From Chrysaora quinquecirrha (lineage: Eukaryota > Cnidaria > Scyphozoa > Semaeostomeae > Pelagiidae), in contig JACTAT010000060.1 in assembly GCA_014526335.1 (NCBI GenBank), positions 6,986,898 to 7,050,897 of the forward strand: a stretch of 64,000 bases of DNA, given 5' to 3'. The notes under the pieces were generated by a model. The model searched no databases. It was not told the DNA's origin and saw only the letters and a program-made list of their open reading frames with translations. Positions within the stretch are counted from its first letter, which is position 1, and the number at the start of each line of letters is the position of its first letter. This document shows positions 24,515 to 36,513 of this stretch, piece after piece. The translations under genes were made by a program, and so were the position numbers.

Positions 24515-25186
24515 AAAGCAGCCACGTTAAAGACAGACGAACGAACACAACTTCAGCAAAAAGTTTATTTCCGCAATTCTTGGAACAAATGATTTCCTCT
24601 CCAACGTTAAACTGAGGCTCAGTAGTGAAATCGAGACCAGAATATTATTTATTAAGCAGCCCCCCTGAAAGCAATGACCCGAATGGGAACGCATATCAAC
24701 GAATATGAATATAAAGAAATTTCTGAGATTTTGAAATGTATATGATTTTAAATCTTTTCAGCCGTACCTTGAATCTAGTTTTTCGATATTTATTGTGCTG
24801 GAGGATGCCCTGCCAATGTGGTAGCAACTGTATTTGTTATGTATCCCCCCGCTTTTAGGGTGCCCGCAGGCCTAGGAGACCGGAAACTGCAAACATGTTT
24901 AGTCGCGAAGTTGCCATTTTCCAAAAGGGATCTTGTGTTCTTTCTTGACGATCGGCAGCTCAAAATCCTCAGATTTGCTGATCAGTAATGTTAAACGCGT
25001 CGTATTATTAACAAGAATTAAACTAAATAATAAATAAGTCGATAGAAGTGTAGAAAGTTTGCGAAAAAACCTCGCGACAGACCGGGCTGTACACTGCAAG
25101 CACGGAAAGTGGCTTTCAACATGAGAAAAGAAATTGTTGTTCAAGAGGATAGTCGGAAATTAATTGTTTACATCGGCAGAGGATTC
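24515..25186. other. Spacer between kinase start and fold-back element
   Basis: This stretch should hold the kinase promoter and perhaps the missing ZMYND19 first exon. A plus-strand frame from ATG 24839 to TAA 24989 contains FFLDDRQLKIL, which loosely resembles the region expected before the first recognised ZMYND19 exon. Its possible donor (CA|GTAATG) has the wrong phase. No other coding feature was recognised. Confidence 0.3.
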
Positions 25187-25319
25187 ACTTTCATGTCCCC
25201 AGACCCAGATTCAGATTCACTTTCAGAATCACATTCAGATTCGCACTTATACTTATAAATCAATAAAAACTTCTAAACAAGTTGGTGTTTGTAAAACCAA
25301 ACCTGATTTACTTTCAAGC

Positions 25320-26825
25320 GCACACCTAAAGCTACCCTTTGACCATTTTTGGAAATTTTTCCAGCCAGGGGGTAAGCTAGGAAAACTACACATATCCGCT
25401 GTGGCAAATATGAGGACCATTGACATGGCAGAAAACCCCCGTCTTTATCACCTTTGCATTGAATTCTGGAAACCCAAACCTAATTTACTTTCAAGCACAC
25501 ACCTAAAGCTACCCTTTGACCATTTTTGGAAATTTTTCCAGCCAGGGGGTAAGCTAGGAAAACTACACATATCCGCTGTGGCAAATATGAGGACCTTTGA
25601 CATGGCAGAAACCCCCCGTCTTTATCACCTTTGCACTGATTTCTGGGAACCCAAACCTAATTTACTTTCAAGCACACACCTAAAGCTACCCTTTGACCAT
25701 TTTTGGAAATTTTTCCAGCCAGGGGGTAAGCTAGGAAAACTACACATATCCGCTGTGGCAAATATGAAGACCATTGACATGGCAGAAAACCCCCGTCTTT
25801 ATCACCTTTGCATTGATTTCTGGAAACCCAAACGTGATTTACTTTCAAGCACACACCTAAAGCTACCCTTTGACCATTTTTGGAAATTTTTCCAGCAAGG
25901 GGGTAAGCTAGGAAAACTACACATATCCGCTGTGGCGAATATGAAGACCATTGACATGGCAGAAAACCCCCGTTTTTATCACCTTTGCATTGATTTCTGG
26001 AAACCCAAACCTAATTTACTTTCAAGGACACACCTAAAGCTATCCTTTGACCATTTTTGGAAATTTTTCCAGCCAGGGGGTAAGCTAGGAAAACTACACA
26101 TATCCGCTGTGGCAAATATGAGGACCATTGACATGGCAGAAAACCCCCCGTCTTAATCACCTTTGCATTGATTTCTGGAAACCCAAACCTAATTTACTTT
26201 CAAGCGCACATCTAAAGCTACCCTTTGACCATTTTTGGAAATTTTTCCAACCAGGGGGTAAGCTAGGAAAACTACACATATCCGCTGTGGCAAACATGAG
26301 GACCATTGACATGGCAGAAAACCCCCGTCTTTATCACCTTTGCATTGAATTCTGGAAACCCAAACCTAATTTACTTTCAAGCACACACCTAAAGCTACCC
26401 TTTGACCATTTTTGGAAATTTTTCCAGCCAGGGGGTAAGCTAGGAAAACTACACATATCCGCTGTGGCAAATATGAGGACCATTGACATGGCAGAAAACC
26501 CCGTCTTTATCACCTTTGCATTGATTTCTGAAACCCAAACCTAATTTACTTTCAAGCGCACACCTAAAGCTACCCTTTGACCACCTTTTTGGAAATTTTT
26601 CCAGCCAGGGGTAAGCTAGGAAAACTACACATATCCGCTGTGGCAAATATGAGGACCATTGACATGGCAGAAAACCCCCCGTCTTTATCACCTTTGCATT
26701 GATTTCTGGAATTCCAAACCTAATTTACTTTCAAGCACACACCTAAAGCTACCCTTTGACCATTTTTGGAAATTTTTCCAGCCAGGGGGTAAGCTAGGAA
26801 AACTACACATATCCGCTGTGGCAAA
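25320..26825 (+). repeat. Left arm: ~8.5 tandem 177-bp units
   Basis: CACCTAAAGCTACCC recurs at 25323, 25500, 25677, 25854 and 26031, exactly 177 bases apart. Because 177 is 59 codons, one frame stays open for five units (25164-26156), with the repeating phrases LPFDHFWKFFQPGGKLGKLH and ISAVANMRTIDMAENP. Later units carry small indels (near 26150, 26500 and 26590) that break the frame. Treat as a repeat, not a proven gene. Confidence 0.92.
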
Positions 26826-26829
26826 AGTA

Positions 26830-27740
26830 AAAGTAAAAGGCAACCTGTGTGAAAACTTCGACTCATGGAATAAGTCTACATCGACCTGTTAGACTCTTAC
26901 ATAATTTCAATCTGCAGCAATAACAACGCCTAGACTTATTACACGAGCCCTAGTTTTAGCTGCCTTCGCCTCAATTGGGGCAAATCTATAATTGTAACAT
27001 GGAAAATAGCTATTGATGTTGTTAATTGCGGTAGCGCAACCTCTGTAGTATGAGCGGAGGGTAATTTAACAGTTTTGGGGCTACGGGGACGTACCATTAT
27101 TTACGGGTACTTTTTTTTCTGAAAAGTGCGGAATTATCGATATCGTTTTTAGAAGTATGTGCGGAATTATGGGTACCATTTGAGGAAGTTGAGGAAACAT
27201 GCCGAATAATGGGTATTTATCTGGAGGAATTTTGAAGAATTTAGCTTAGCATTTACAAAATGTGCAGTCCGAACTGATAACTCTTTGGACCATCAGCGAG
27301 GTTGCCCTTTAAACATGACTTTCTTTTCATCAGATGATTTTGTTGTCTGAAAATATTCTTTGCCTTGCGGAATATTGGGCATAACATTCAATATGTTTGC
27401 GAATTATAGGTCACAATTTTTATTAGTTTTATGGAATTATGGGTCACAATTTTTCAAACGTTGGCGGAATTATGGGTCCAAATTTTGGACTGAAATGGCA
27501 CGTCCCCGTCCAAAAGGCTTAGATACCCCCCGAGCTGTAGTATGAGCGGGTGGTGCACGTAGGGGGTTGGGAGTGATAGACCCCCGGGGTGGTTAGAAAC
27601 ACAATGCCAATTCAGCTTTTCGTTCTTTCTGATTGGTGCATTTCGAGCCACATCTTGGTGTAAATTCTGCCTTAGTCTATTGTTTCGATCTGTTTCTGAT
27701 GTTCATCGAGGGGCATTTCACTCTGCGAAAGAGCGTACGA
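26830..27740. other. Middle segment of the fold-back element
   Basis: Contains two ends of the TAGACTTATTAC family pointing outward from each other (26862-26878 and 26931-26947). A GCGGAATTATGGGT-rich tract follows at 27120-27480. Near 27600-27730 is a fragment of the CAGAAACAGACC family. No transposase or other long frame. Confidence 0.6.
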
Positions 27741-27744
27741 GATT

Positions 27745-28860
27745 TCTAAAATGGTCAAAGGGTAGCTTTAGATGTGTGCTTTAAAGTAAATTAGGTTTGG
27801 GTTTCCAGAAATCAATGCAAAGGTGATAAAGACGGGGGGTTTTCTGCCATGTCAATGGTCCTCATATTTGCCACAGCGGATATGTGTAGTTTTCCTAGCT
27901 TACCCCCTGGCTGGAAAAATTTCCAAAAATGGTCAAAGGGTAGCTTTAGGTGTGCGCTTGAAAGTAAATTAGGTTTGGGTTCTCAGAAATCAGTGCAAAG
28001 GTGATAAAGACGGGGGGTTTTCTGCCATGTCAATGGTCCTCATATTTGCCACAGCGGATATGTGTAGTTTTCCTAGCTTACCCCCTGGTTGGAAAAATTT
28101 CCAAAAATGGTCAAAAGGTAGCTTTAGGTGTCTGCTTGAAAGTAAATTAGGTTTGGCTTTCCAGAATTTAATGCAAAGGTGATAAAGCGGATACGGGGTT
28201 TTCTGCCATGTCAATGGTCCTCATATTTGCCACAGCGGATATGTGTAGTTTTCAGCTAGCTTACCCCTGGCTGGAAAAATTTCCAAAAATGGTCAAAAGG
28301 TAGCTTTAGGTGTCTGCTTGAAAGTAAATTAGGTTTGGCTTTCCAGAATTTAATGCAAAGGTGATAAAAACGGGGGTTTTCTGCCATGTCAATGGTCCTC
28401 ATATTTGCCACAGCGGATATGTGTAGTTTTCCTAGCTTACCCCCTGGCTGGAAAAATTTCAAAAAATGGTCAAAGGGTAGCTTTAGGTGTGTGCTTGAAA
28501 GTAAATCAGGTTTGGGTTTCCAGAATTCAATGCAAAGGTGATAAAGACGGGGGTTTTCTGCCATGTCAATGGTCCTCATATTCGCCACAGCGGATATGTG
28601 TAGTTTTCCTAGCTTACCCCTGGCAGGAAAAATTTCCAAAAATGGTCAAAGGGTAGCTTTAGGTGTGCGCTTGAAAGTAAATCAGGTTTGGGTTTCCAGA
28701 ATTCAATGCAAAGGTGATAAAGACGGGGGTTTTCTGCCATGTCAATGGTCCTCATATTTGCCACAGCGGATATGTGTAGTTTTCCTAGCTTACCCCCTGG
28801 CAGGAAAAATTTCCAAAAATGGTCAAAGGTTAGCTTTAGGTGTGCGCTTGAAAGTAAATC
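27745..28860 (-). repeat. Right arm: ~6 inverted 177-bp units
   Basis: Reverse complement of the left-arm unit; GGTCAAAGGGTAGCTTTAGG recurs about every 177-180 bases. Indels (near 28185 and 28255) again interrupt the open frame. Unit-to-unit identity is visibly high, which permits long hairpins with the left arm. Confidence 0.92.
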
Positions 28861-29028
28861 AGGTTTGGTTTTACAAACACCAACTTGTTTAGAAGTTTTA
28901 TTTTTATAAGTTTATAAGAGTGCGAATCTGAAATTCTGAAAGTGAATCTGAATCTGGGTCTGGGGACATGAAAGTCCAAAATTCTTGTATTAATATACTG
29001 TATATTATGTACCATGATGTTTTTGTAG

Positions 29029-32000
29029 GCAAGAATTGATTATGAGAAGAATGGAAAGGGTGCAAAAGTCTTCGCATTTGCATTTGACAGATTGAGAGAA
29101 AACCATCAAGGGTGTTATGTGCATAATTATGTTTGGTAAGAACTTTAACTTTAACATTTTTTATTGTTCATGACAACAAATTATGAGCTTTTTTGCCTGA
29201 GACTCTTCAGAGTATGAACATCAGAAACAGACCAAAACAACTAACTAAGGTGGAATTTATGCCCAGAAGCGGAAAGCTGATTGGTGTTTAAAACCCAATG
29301 CCAATTCGGCTTTTCTTTCTGATTGGTGCATTTCGAGCCGAATCTGGGTATAAATTCCCCCTTAGTTTATTGTTTCGGTCTGTTTCTGATGTTCTTACTC
29401 TGAGGAGTGTCAGATGAAAAAAGCTTTTAAGTATGCCTGAAAATTTTTATGCTGTTTATCGCAGTTCTGAAGTTTGTACAAATCAAAAACTATTCAAAAC
29501 GAATTATCTTAGTCAGAAAGTTCTAGAATTTTTCATTTTTATTTGCAAAGGCAAAGAAGGTGTGGAGGAATAGCTCCTGGATTTAAAATTAATCATATAA
29601 ATGGTGTCACTGTTGGTGAGTTTGAAAATTATACATTAAACTGTGTCAACTGCCTTAAATTCTTAGTTTGTTGTTTTCATTTTGTAATAAACTTTTTTTT
29701 AACCGCTCAATAAGCAACTAGGGCTGAACTGACCTTAACAATAAGCAACTTGAGGGCTCAATTGAATTACTGCAAGCAACTAAGAAGTTAAACAACCAAG
29801 CTTATTCTCTTTCTTCTGTTAGGAAATTGTTCTTTGTTCTTATTTTTTGCATGTTGCAGTTCATTAGCTAACATTTTTCCACTTATTGTCTCCCAAAAGT
29901 CATGTTGTAGGCCTATCAGAGGACGATTTTGACCCGCGAAGTCAGGGGTGGTTAGCAGGTACAAAAAATGTTAAGCAACGTTTATTAAACGATAAGCAAC
30001 TTTGAGGGCTGAAATGTCTAAAATTTTAAGCAACTTTGAGGGCTGAACGAAAGTCAAGTTGCTTATTAAAAAAAAGTGTAAATGATTATGCTTTGCTGTC
30101 TAGTTGCATTTTGTTTGGTATCCTTTCCCTTTTGTTTTGCTTTGATTTGCTTTACCGTAAAACAGGATGTTTTGGGAGAATGTGATGAATTAGGACGAAA
30201 CTTTAGTTTGCTTTTTCTGTTGTCCTTTCTTTCTGGTGCATAATTCTGCTCAGTTGTCCTTACATGTCGCTTTATTCTGCTTTGGTTCATTTGTGGTCTA
30301 CACACTCTTTCATTTGTTTCATAAAATTGTTTCACTTTTCTTTTGCTTTACTATAATTTTTCTTGTGTTTCTTGCGTTTCGTTTCATTATTTTTTTGGCG
30401 GTTTACTTGGGTTTTTTTGCTTTGCTTGTGTTTTGATTTGCTTTTCTCACTTTCTTTGTTTAAGTTTCGTTGCGTTTTGTTTCTTTTGGTTTCGTTTTGC
30501 TTTGCCTTATTTTGCCTAGCTTAATTTTATTTGTTTAATTTTGTTATGTATGGCTTAGCTCCAGTGACGATGAAGTGTAATCGTGTCAGTGGCTTTGATC
30601 TCGGAAGTGCTGTAAAAGTTCTATTAAGCCCCCTCTCTTTTTAGCCCCTCCCTCTATTAATTTCCCCTTTCTAGTGAAAATTTTAAATAATCCCCCCTCT
30701 CTATTAAGACCCCTCTTATTTTGGCCACTTGAAGTTTCAGTAGTAAACGTACGGAATTAAATGAAATTAAGTTGTAACGTTTTTGATATCCAAACTCGTG
30801 TCGTCAAACAACTAATAACTACTTAGTTACTATGAATTTCATGTGATCTGAGGTTAAAACCTTCTTTTATAGTTCATTTTTGATGCCTGTAGCATTCGTC
30901 TTGACAAATAAAGAACAAAATATGCTATAAAAAGTCCCCACTCTCTAATAAGCCCCTCTCTCTGATTAGTCCCCTTCTAAATAGAGCTTTTTACGGTAGA
31001 TGAATAACGAGTCCTCAAACCTAGCCGTGGCGTTACCGTGGCTTGGGCTCTAACCCTGACCTCACTAATCTTCTGACAATACGAGGTTCAGTAGTCCAAA
31101 TTTACCACGATGCCACAGCACCTTCTTGTTCTGCTCTGCTCTTTAGTTTTGTTTCGTAGAATATGTGCAGAAACATGTTCATTTTGTCATTTCAGATAAT
31201 CGACTGCAAAATCTTGAACTTATCCCAGAGTTACAGATGGGTTATGGAGTAGTTAAAGGGTAAGAGTAATTCGTTTCTCTTGAAAGAACTCTATGAAGTC
31301 TATAGTGATTACTATCTTATTACTCCTCTTTGATTTATTCTATTGATATTCCCGAAGTACCCCCATGAACTGATTGGTTTTCAGAACACAATACAAACTC
31401 TGCTTCATCTTTCTGTTTGGTGAGTTTTCGACCCGCATCTGGCTGTCGATTGTTTCAGTGTGTTGCTGACCGTTTTTACTCTATAGCCAGGCTGTATGTC
31501 GCATTGCACACAGTCAGAGCTATTTGCCGACTGCCAATTGGTGATTTTTCGGAACTAGTTTATCGCAACTGATCTGTCGGAATAAGCGCAAAAGCGCTCT
31601 GGCATCTATTTTCAACTAGTTCCTTTATAGGGCAACTAATCAGCGCAAAATTCCAGAATGTAGGAGAGTGATCCTACTTGCTTCTGTGATTAGTTAACAA
31701 CTGACACCCCCAGTCGCAGTCGAGCTGAGCGCTCTTGTGACCGTGATCGTCTGTATCCTCGAGTTATGACTAGTTTTTGACATGTCAACATAAGTTAGTA
31801 GTTACAACTAGTGGGTGTTCGTTCTATGGTATCGTAGGTGGACGAAAGTCTGGCGTTCAGGGTGTCCTACGAAAAATTTTTTAAGATTTTTAAAAGATGT
31901 TTTTCCTTGAATTTGAAAATGTGGCGTTTTATTTTCAATGTACTTGAATTGATGATCAACGTTTTTCAATTTGTAGTTCAACGTCGTCTGAAAAACATCC

Positions 32001-34586
32001 TACCGACTCGATAGAAGAAACTTTATATTGGAAGGCAATTTCACAAATTCCTGCTGTGGATCCGGATGAATCTGTAAGTTCAAACATTTAGGGATTGATA
32101 AACCATTAAAATAAAGTTCAAATAAGTTCAAATAAAGTGTTCGCTTGATGCAAGTAAAGAATGTTCTACAAGCAATATTTTGTGCGGCTGTAAGGGCCTG
32201 GCTGAACGGTCAAACATTTCTGGTCAAATATCTGAAATTTGTTTGTGAAGCAAAATGTTTCGCCTTTTGGCCACCTCGTAAAATATTGTTCTTTTGATAT
32301 TTTTGCTTGCCGCTACCAAAAACATCGCGCAACAAATTTTGCTTGCTTTGCTTGTCTAGCAATGTTTTATAACGCAGCCAAACGTTCGAACATTGTTTGA
32401 AAACGTTCTTCAAATGTGCTCTCCTACTCCGAGCCGTTTTAAACCTGCAAGACTGAAAAAACTTCCATATTATGTCATCCACGTAGGTTATTTGATAATG
32501 TCTGCTTTACTTTTCTAATGTTTCAGCTTCTTTATGAACCTAGTAAAATATGCAATGCAGATGGTGATTTATTAGACCATGATGGTAGGTGGAATTAATT
32601 TCAATTTCTTAAGATTTACAACTCTTCAATTCAATACTATCAAATCAGGATCTAAGATTTCCCCTATCTCAATCCAAGGCGTTATGCCTTTTCCAATCAG
32701 AGCAAACCTGATAAAATTTTCCGATCTAGAGATTTCAGAGGGGCAAATCTAAGGACGTGTTGTTCTAAACCAATTCTTTTCTCTGTAGCCTTTTTTGGAA
32801 TGTGTGTTTTTCGAAGCCATCCTTCTGAAAACGGTAGGTTTTGGAGCTCTCCAAAACCTTCTGCCATCAAAAGCAGAAGGTTTTCGAGAGTTTCGATAGA
32901 TTCTTGGTTTGAAGTTCGAAAGAGATCATTTCGCCAGTTTCAGGGATTCATTCCACGAATGGGCCTAGGGACGAGGCAAGCAAGAATTTTGGCGCGAAAG
33001 TTTTCAGGTTTCCAGAATTCGCGTTTTTCGAAAATCATGGATTCTGTTTTTGAAAGCATTCTGTTTTCAAAATTAGGTAGATTTTGGAGGCTCAGAAGAA
33101 CACGCCCTTAGTTTTCCTAAATGCTAAGAGCAATTGAGTAATTTTTTTTAATGAACTGCTTTTCTTATAATTTTTCTCTTGCTTTCAGACGAAGCCTCGT
33201 TTTTCTACGAGTGTCATTATACGCCTTGTTGCAGAATCGAAAAAGAGGTTAGGATCCAGTAATATGATTCTCAATCAGTTCAATGTTCTCAATATCTTTA
33301 CAATTTGCATTAGAATTATTACACGTCTCAGTAAGCGCTCGTTGTGTCTGCCTATCTGACTGTGCAGTCAATCAGAGCTGGAGACAGCTGTAGCTATTCT
33401 GACATGGACCTACATACCAACATGTTTTCTCCAGAATCAAATCTAAGGCCCTGGCCAAACGATCAAACATTGTTGGTCAAACATTTGATCTTTGCTTTAC
33501 AAGCAGGTTTTACCGTTTGCAAACGTCACAAAACATTGCTGTGCAAGCAGAATATTCTAAGCAATGTTTTTGACAATTTCTAAACATTTATGCTTGTATC
33601 AAGAAAAAATGTTTAAAGAACAATTTTTTGTGACCTGGTCAAGCCGTGAAACATTGTTTGACTAGCCACGGACTAGCAAATATCAAATGTTTGACGAACA
33701 GAGAATTGTCTTTTGGCCAGGGCTATACAGAAAGAAAGTTTCAAAATGTTTATTTTGAATTGAACTTTTTAAAATACTGATATTAATTCGAAGTATTTTT
33801 TTTCTCAAGCTTAACGATTTTAGAATTTGTGGATGTTGTCAAGAGGTACGGTATTGTGGACCAGCTTGCCAACAAGTAAGTGTCTATTGCATGCATATGA
33901 AATTTTTGGCGTTAGTATGTGGATATTTTCTAGACAACACTATATGTCTTCGATTAAGCGCCCAAGGCGTCCATCAAATTTCAAAACTCTGTACTCCCTG
34001 ACTGTAGCGAACAACAACAACATCAATTCAATTCAATTGTGAGCGAAAGTTAGGAACTTGGGAAGCACTTCTATGCTCCTGTCATGATTAAGTGCAAGAA
34101 AACCATTGACGCCAATACAGCCAACTATAGGCTGTTTCGCCTCGTATCAGGTTTATCAGTCTAATAGCCAAGCTGAGACAGCGAGGGAGGGGCTTATTCC
34201 TATAAGATGGTTGGAATATGTGTGCCTGCCCGAATTATGGTTAAATTTGCAATATTTTGCCCTAGCTATGTGTCTGTTTAATTAAAATATGCCAATGTAA
34301 TGGGTTTCAACTCTTAGTGCAGCAGTGAGTGAAATATATATTCTTGGGAAAGTTTTTTTCACTAGTTATGGGGTGTGAATTATGAGACTATGCCCTTGGT
34401 CCACTCTTTGGCCTCTCAGAGGCACATGTATACCCACTCCTCGATAGGAGCTATCACTCTCGTCAAACAGATAGTTTTAAGTTGCTCATCTTTATTCAAC
34501 AGAAAGACTGGCCTAGTCATAAACCTTTGTGCATTGCGAGATCGAGACTGAAGCATAAACAAACAGAAAAGGAACCTGAAAGATGA
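29029..34586 (+). CDS. ZMYND19: Zinc finger MYND domain-containing protein 19 (5' exon missing)
   Basis: Exons: 29029-29135, 29551-29615, 31196-31259, 31977-32073, 32527-32584, 33189-33247, 33810-33875, 34503-34586. All join in phase to 199 codons plus stop; human ZMYND19 is 227 aa, so about 30 N-terminal residues are absent. Diagnostic pieces are NGKGAKVFAFAFD, RRCGGIAPGFKINHINGVTV, DNRLQNLELIP, FFYECHYTPCCRIEKE, and the MYND zinc finger ICGCCQEVRYCGPACQQ with KDWPSHKPLC completing its Cys/His set. In mammals the protein binds the melanin-concentrating hormone receptor and acts in cytoplasm and near the membrane. The first exon should end in phase 0 upstream of 29029, probably beyond the fold-back element. 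Confidence 0.92.
29170..29463. mobile_element. MITE of the CAGAAACAGACC family, ZMYND19 intron
   Basis: Carries ACATCAGAAACAGACCAAAA, GGAATTTATGCCCAGAAGC and the inverted counterpart with GTCTGTTTCTGATGTTC and CAGATGAAAAAAGC. Same family as 6864-7166. Confidence 0.68.
29688..30080. mobile_element. MITE of the AATAAGCAACTTGACTTTCG family, inverted copy
   Basis: Begins ACTTTTTTTTAACCGCTCAA and ends GTTGCTTATTAAAAAAAAG. Shares CTCCCAAAAGTCATGTTGTAGG with the copies at 22889 and 43538 in opposite orientation. Lies in a ZMYND19 intron. Confidence 0.75.
30100..30995. other. T-rich and CCCCTC-rich intron sequence
   Basis: 30100-30540 is a TTTTGCTTTG-like pyrimidine-biased tract with an incidental 66-codon open frame. 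30610-30990 repeats CTATTAAGCCCCCTCTC and ATAAGCCCCTCTCT-type motifs, also seen near 5370, 19465 and 37800. No exon was recognised. Confidence 0.5.
30996..31124 (-). mobile_element. tRNA-derived SINE copy, ZMYND19 intron
   Basis: On the minus strand: GGTGCTGTGGCATCGTGGTA (A-box-like), then GTCAGGGTTAGAGCCCAAGCC (B-box-like) and CGGTAACGCCACGGCTAGG. Same family as 16701-16883 but without the duplicated internal segment. Confidence 0.65.
32190..32425. mobile_element. GGCCCTGGCC-family MITE, degraded, ZMYND19 intron
   Basis: AGGGCCTGGCTGAACGGTCA at the left, then GTCAAATATCTGAAATTTG, TTCGCCTTTTGGCCACCTCG and AAACGTTCGAACATTGTTTG. The right terminus is not preserved. Confidence 0.55.
32750..33112. 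mobile_element. MITE with CTAAGGGCGTGTT ends
   Basis: Left CTAAGGACGTGTTGTTCT and right AGAAGAACACGCCCTTAG are inverted repeats with few mismatches. An internal inverted pair GGTTTTGGAGCTCTCCAAAACC is near 32833. The 103-codon open frame inside is incidental. It lies in a ZMYND19 intron. Confidence 0.65.
33447..33724. mobile_element. GGCCCTGGCC-family MITE, ZMYND19 intron
   Basis: Begins GGCCCTGGCCAAACGATCAA after TAA and ends TTGTCTTTTGGCCAGGGC before TAT. The interior carries CATTGTTGGTCAAACATTTG and the shared AAACATTG modules. Confidence 0.75.
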
Positions 34587-35394
34587 AACATAAACATGTT
34601 TTCGCTTCGCTTTCGGTTTGTTCGTGTTCAGGTGTGTTTTATATTGCAATTAGGAGATTTTTCTTCTAATTGACTTTCATTTTATTATTCTTGCTTATTT
34701 GCTTTTCTCATTTATTAACATTAGTGAAGTTTTTGTGTGGAATTTAGCTTTAAGTTTTAGGAAGGTCATGTAGACTGCTTTCTAGCTACCATCTTCTAGA
34801 GCCTACTTTTCCAGTCTCAAATAGTTCTTCCCCGTCAATTAATTTTAAGACAATTTTTCACCAGGGAAATTCTTTTTCAAACCCCCAGTATCTAGAACCT
34901 TAGTTTCTAAGTTCTTAGTCAAATAAAGGGCAAGGGAATCCAGACTTCGCTACTCAAATGTCTTGGTGGAAAATCTACCTAATTTCATAATCATTGCTAT
35001 CCGATTGCCTTGATTCTGGCCTACCTTGTTGCTTAGTATTTCAGTCGTCAATAAAAATGACTCTAGCTTTCTTGCATTGATTTTTCCTGAGAAAGTAAGC
35101 AAAGAAGCAGTCAGTACTAAGTTTCTTAGCTTTTATCGATTGAAAGTTTCTTAGCTGTCTAAGCTAAGTCCATAAAGTAGTCGAACTTCCAGTAACTTTG
35201 TGGCAAATGCAATATACGGAGGAAAAAAACGCAGAAAAAGAAATCAGTCAATAAAAGAAAGATAAAACCACCGAATAAGCAGAAATTTTAATGTTTTTTT
35301 GTCTAAAAAATCTGACAATAGTTTCTTAAATCCCGAACTTCCAGTACTGCAGGTTTCTTAAACATCTGAAATAGTCACACATTTTCAGAATTGA
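34587..35394. other. ZMYND19 3' flank, no gene seen
   Basis: AT-rich sequence with no conserved frame, splice chain or clear repeat. ZMYND19's 3' UTR presumably lies in its first part. Confidence 0.4.
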
Positions 35395-35925
35395 AAGAAA
35401 AAGCAGAAACATTTTTGGACATACTTAGAAGTTTTTTTCGTCTGAGAATCCTCAGAGTATAAACATGACATTAACGTCAGAAACAGACCGAAACACTTGA
35501 AACAGGCGGAATTTATACCAAGATGCGCATCGAAATGCACCAATCAGAAAGTGAAGCCGAATCGGCATTGTGTTATAAATAAACATCTATAAGCTTTCCA
35601 AGTGAGAAAACGAACTCGTTTTGTCTACACAGAACCGGCCTGGTTTTGATGTAGACAGATTCCGAAACACCTTAACGGAACAAAGATCTTGCTTTGCAAA
35701 TTAGTTGAAAACAATCCTTGCTGTCATTTTCTGCAAGTTTCTTTGTCAACTAAGTGCTGCCCTTTTCTGATTGGTGCATTTCGATCCGCATCTGGGTAGT
35801 AATGCCGCCTTAGTTAACTGTTTCTGTCTGTTTCGAATGTTAAGAGGTTAAAACTCTGAAGAGTGTAAGGGGAAAAAATCTTATAAGTATGTCCAGAGAG
35901 AAAAGTTTGCGATGTTTCTCTAAAT
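35395..35925. mobile_element. Long copy of the CAGAAACAGACC MITE family
   Basis: AGAAACATTTTTGGACATAC and CGTCAGAAACAGACCGAAAC at the left pair with CTGTCTGTTTCGAATGTTAA and AAGTATGTCCAGAGAG at the right. About 200 bp of extra sequence around 35580-35760 makes this copy longer than the others, possibly a nested insertion. Confidence 0.6.
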
Positions 35926-36513
35926 GTGAATTTTTGTGCCACTCAATGATTACAAAGTCAAAATAAGTATAATTTAAGAAAAAATGAAACTAGTATCCAT
36001 CCCTGTATTCTTTATTGGTTTCATGACCTCCATTTCTTGTTTTTGAGTTGCACGAGCATGTTTATAAATTGTAAATATAAAGAACATTAGTTTTCGTTTA
36101 AATTTTAGCTTTTTATTCTAGCCTTGCTAGACTATTGGTGTTGAAAAGTTCTTGAAAATATTTTCCGTAATGTTAACATAAATATTCATCATTTTGATCA
36201 AATTTGACGTTGTTACGCAAAAACAGTATTTTAATTTTTGTCAAGCTTGTTTTGCTCTTATAAAAATCGTTTGCAAAGTGTGAAACTGTACCAGTCGTTT
36301 CAATGTCAGATAATATCTGAGTCCAGGCGTGGCGAAGTAGCGAAGGCTTGATTTGGATCAGTAACGAGGCGACGTTTTCCACGTTTTCTCAAATCGAGGC
36401 ATTGCGCCACCACTCGTAATTTGTTTCGTTTCGTTTCGTCAACCAACATAAAACCAAGGGGAAGAAGTTTTCCAAGTTAAAATAGCGTTAAAAACAGAGA
36501 AAAACTTATAAAA

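Larger units (their letters stand above)
25187..28974. mobile_element. 3.8-kb fold-back element with tandem-repeat arms
   Basis: The outer ends are inverted repeats: ACTTTCATGTCCCCAGACCC at 25187 and its reverse complement finishing at 28974. The similarity runs about 120 bp. Inside each end is a tandem array of a 177-bp unit, about 8.5 units at 25320-26825 and about 6 units in opposite orientation at 27745-28860. A roughly 900-bp non-repetitive middle separates them. This is the architecture of fold-back elements such as Drosophila FB and sea urchin TU. No transposase frame is present. I see no clean target-site duplication. It lies upstream of, and probably within the first intron of, ZMYND19. 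Confidence 0.85.

Noticed and set aside
24899..25144. Minus-strand 81-codon frame with a hydrophobic centre
   Set aside because: No ATG start, no matching splice donor in phase with the kinase exon, and no recognised family.
25164..26892. Several open frames of a repeated 59-residue unit as genes
   Set aside because: They are tandem repeats of a fold-back element, with frameshifts in other units and an inverted copy array downstream.
32800..33111. 103-codon plus-strand frame in a ZMYND19 intron
   Set aside because: It lies wholly inside a short inverted-repeat element with CTAAGGGCGTGTT ends and has no recognised domain.
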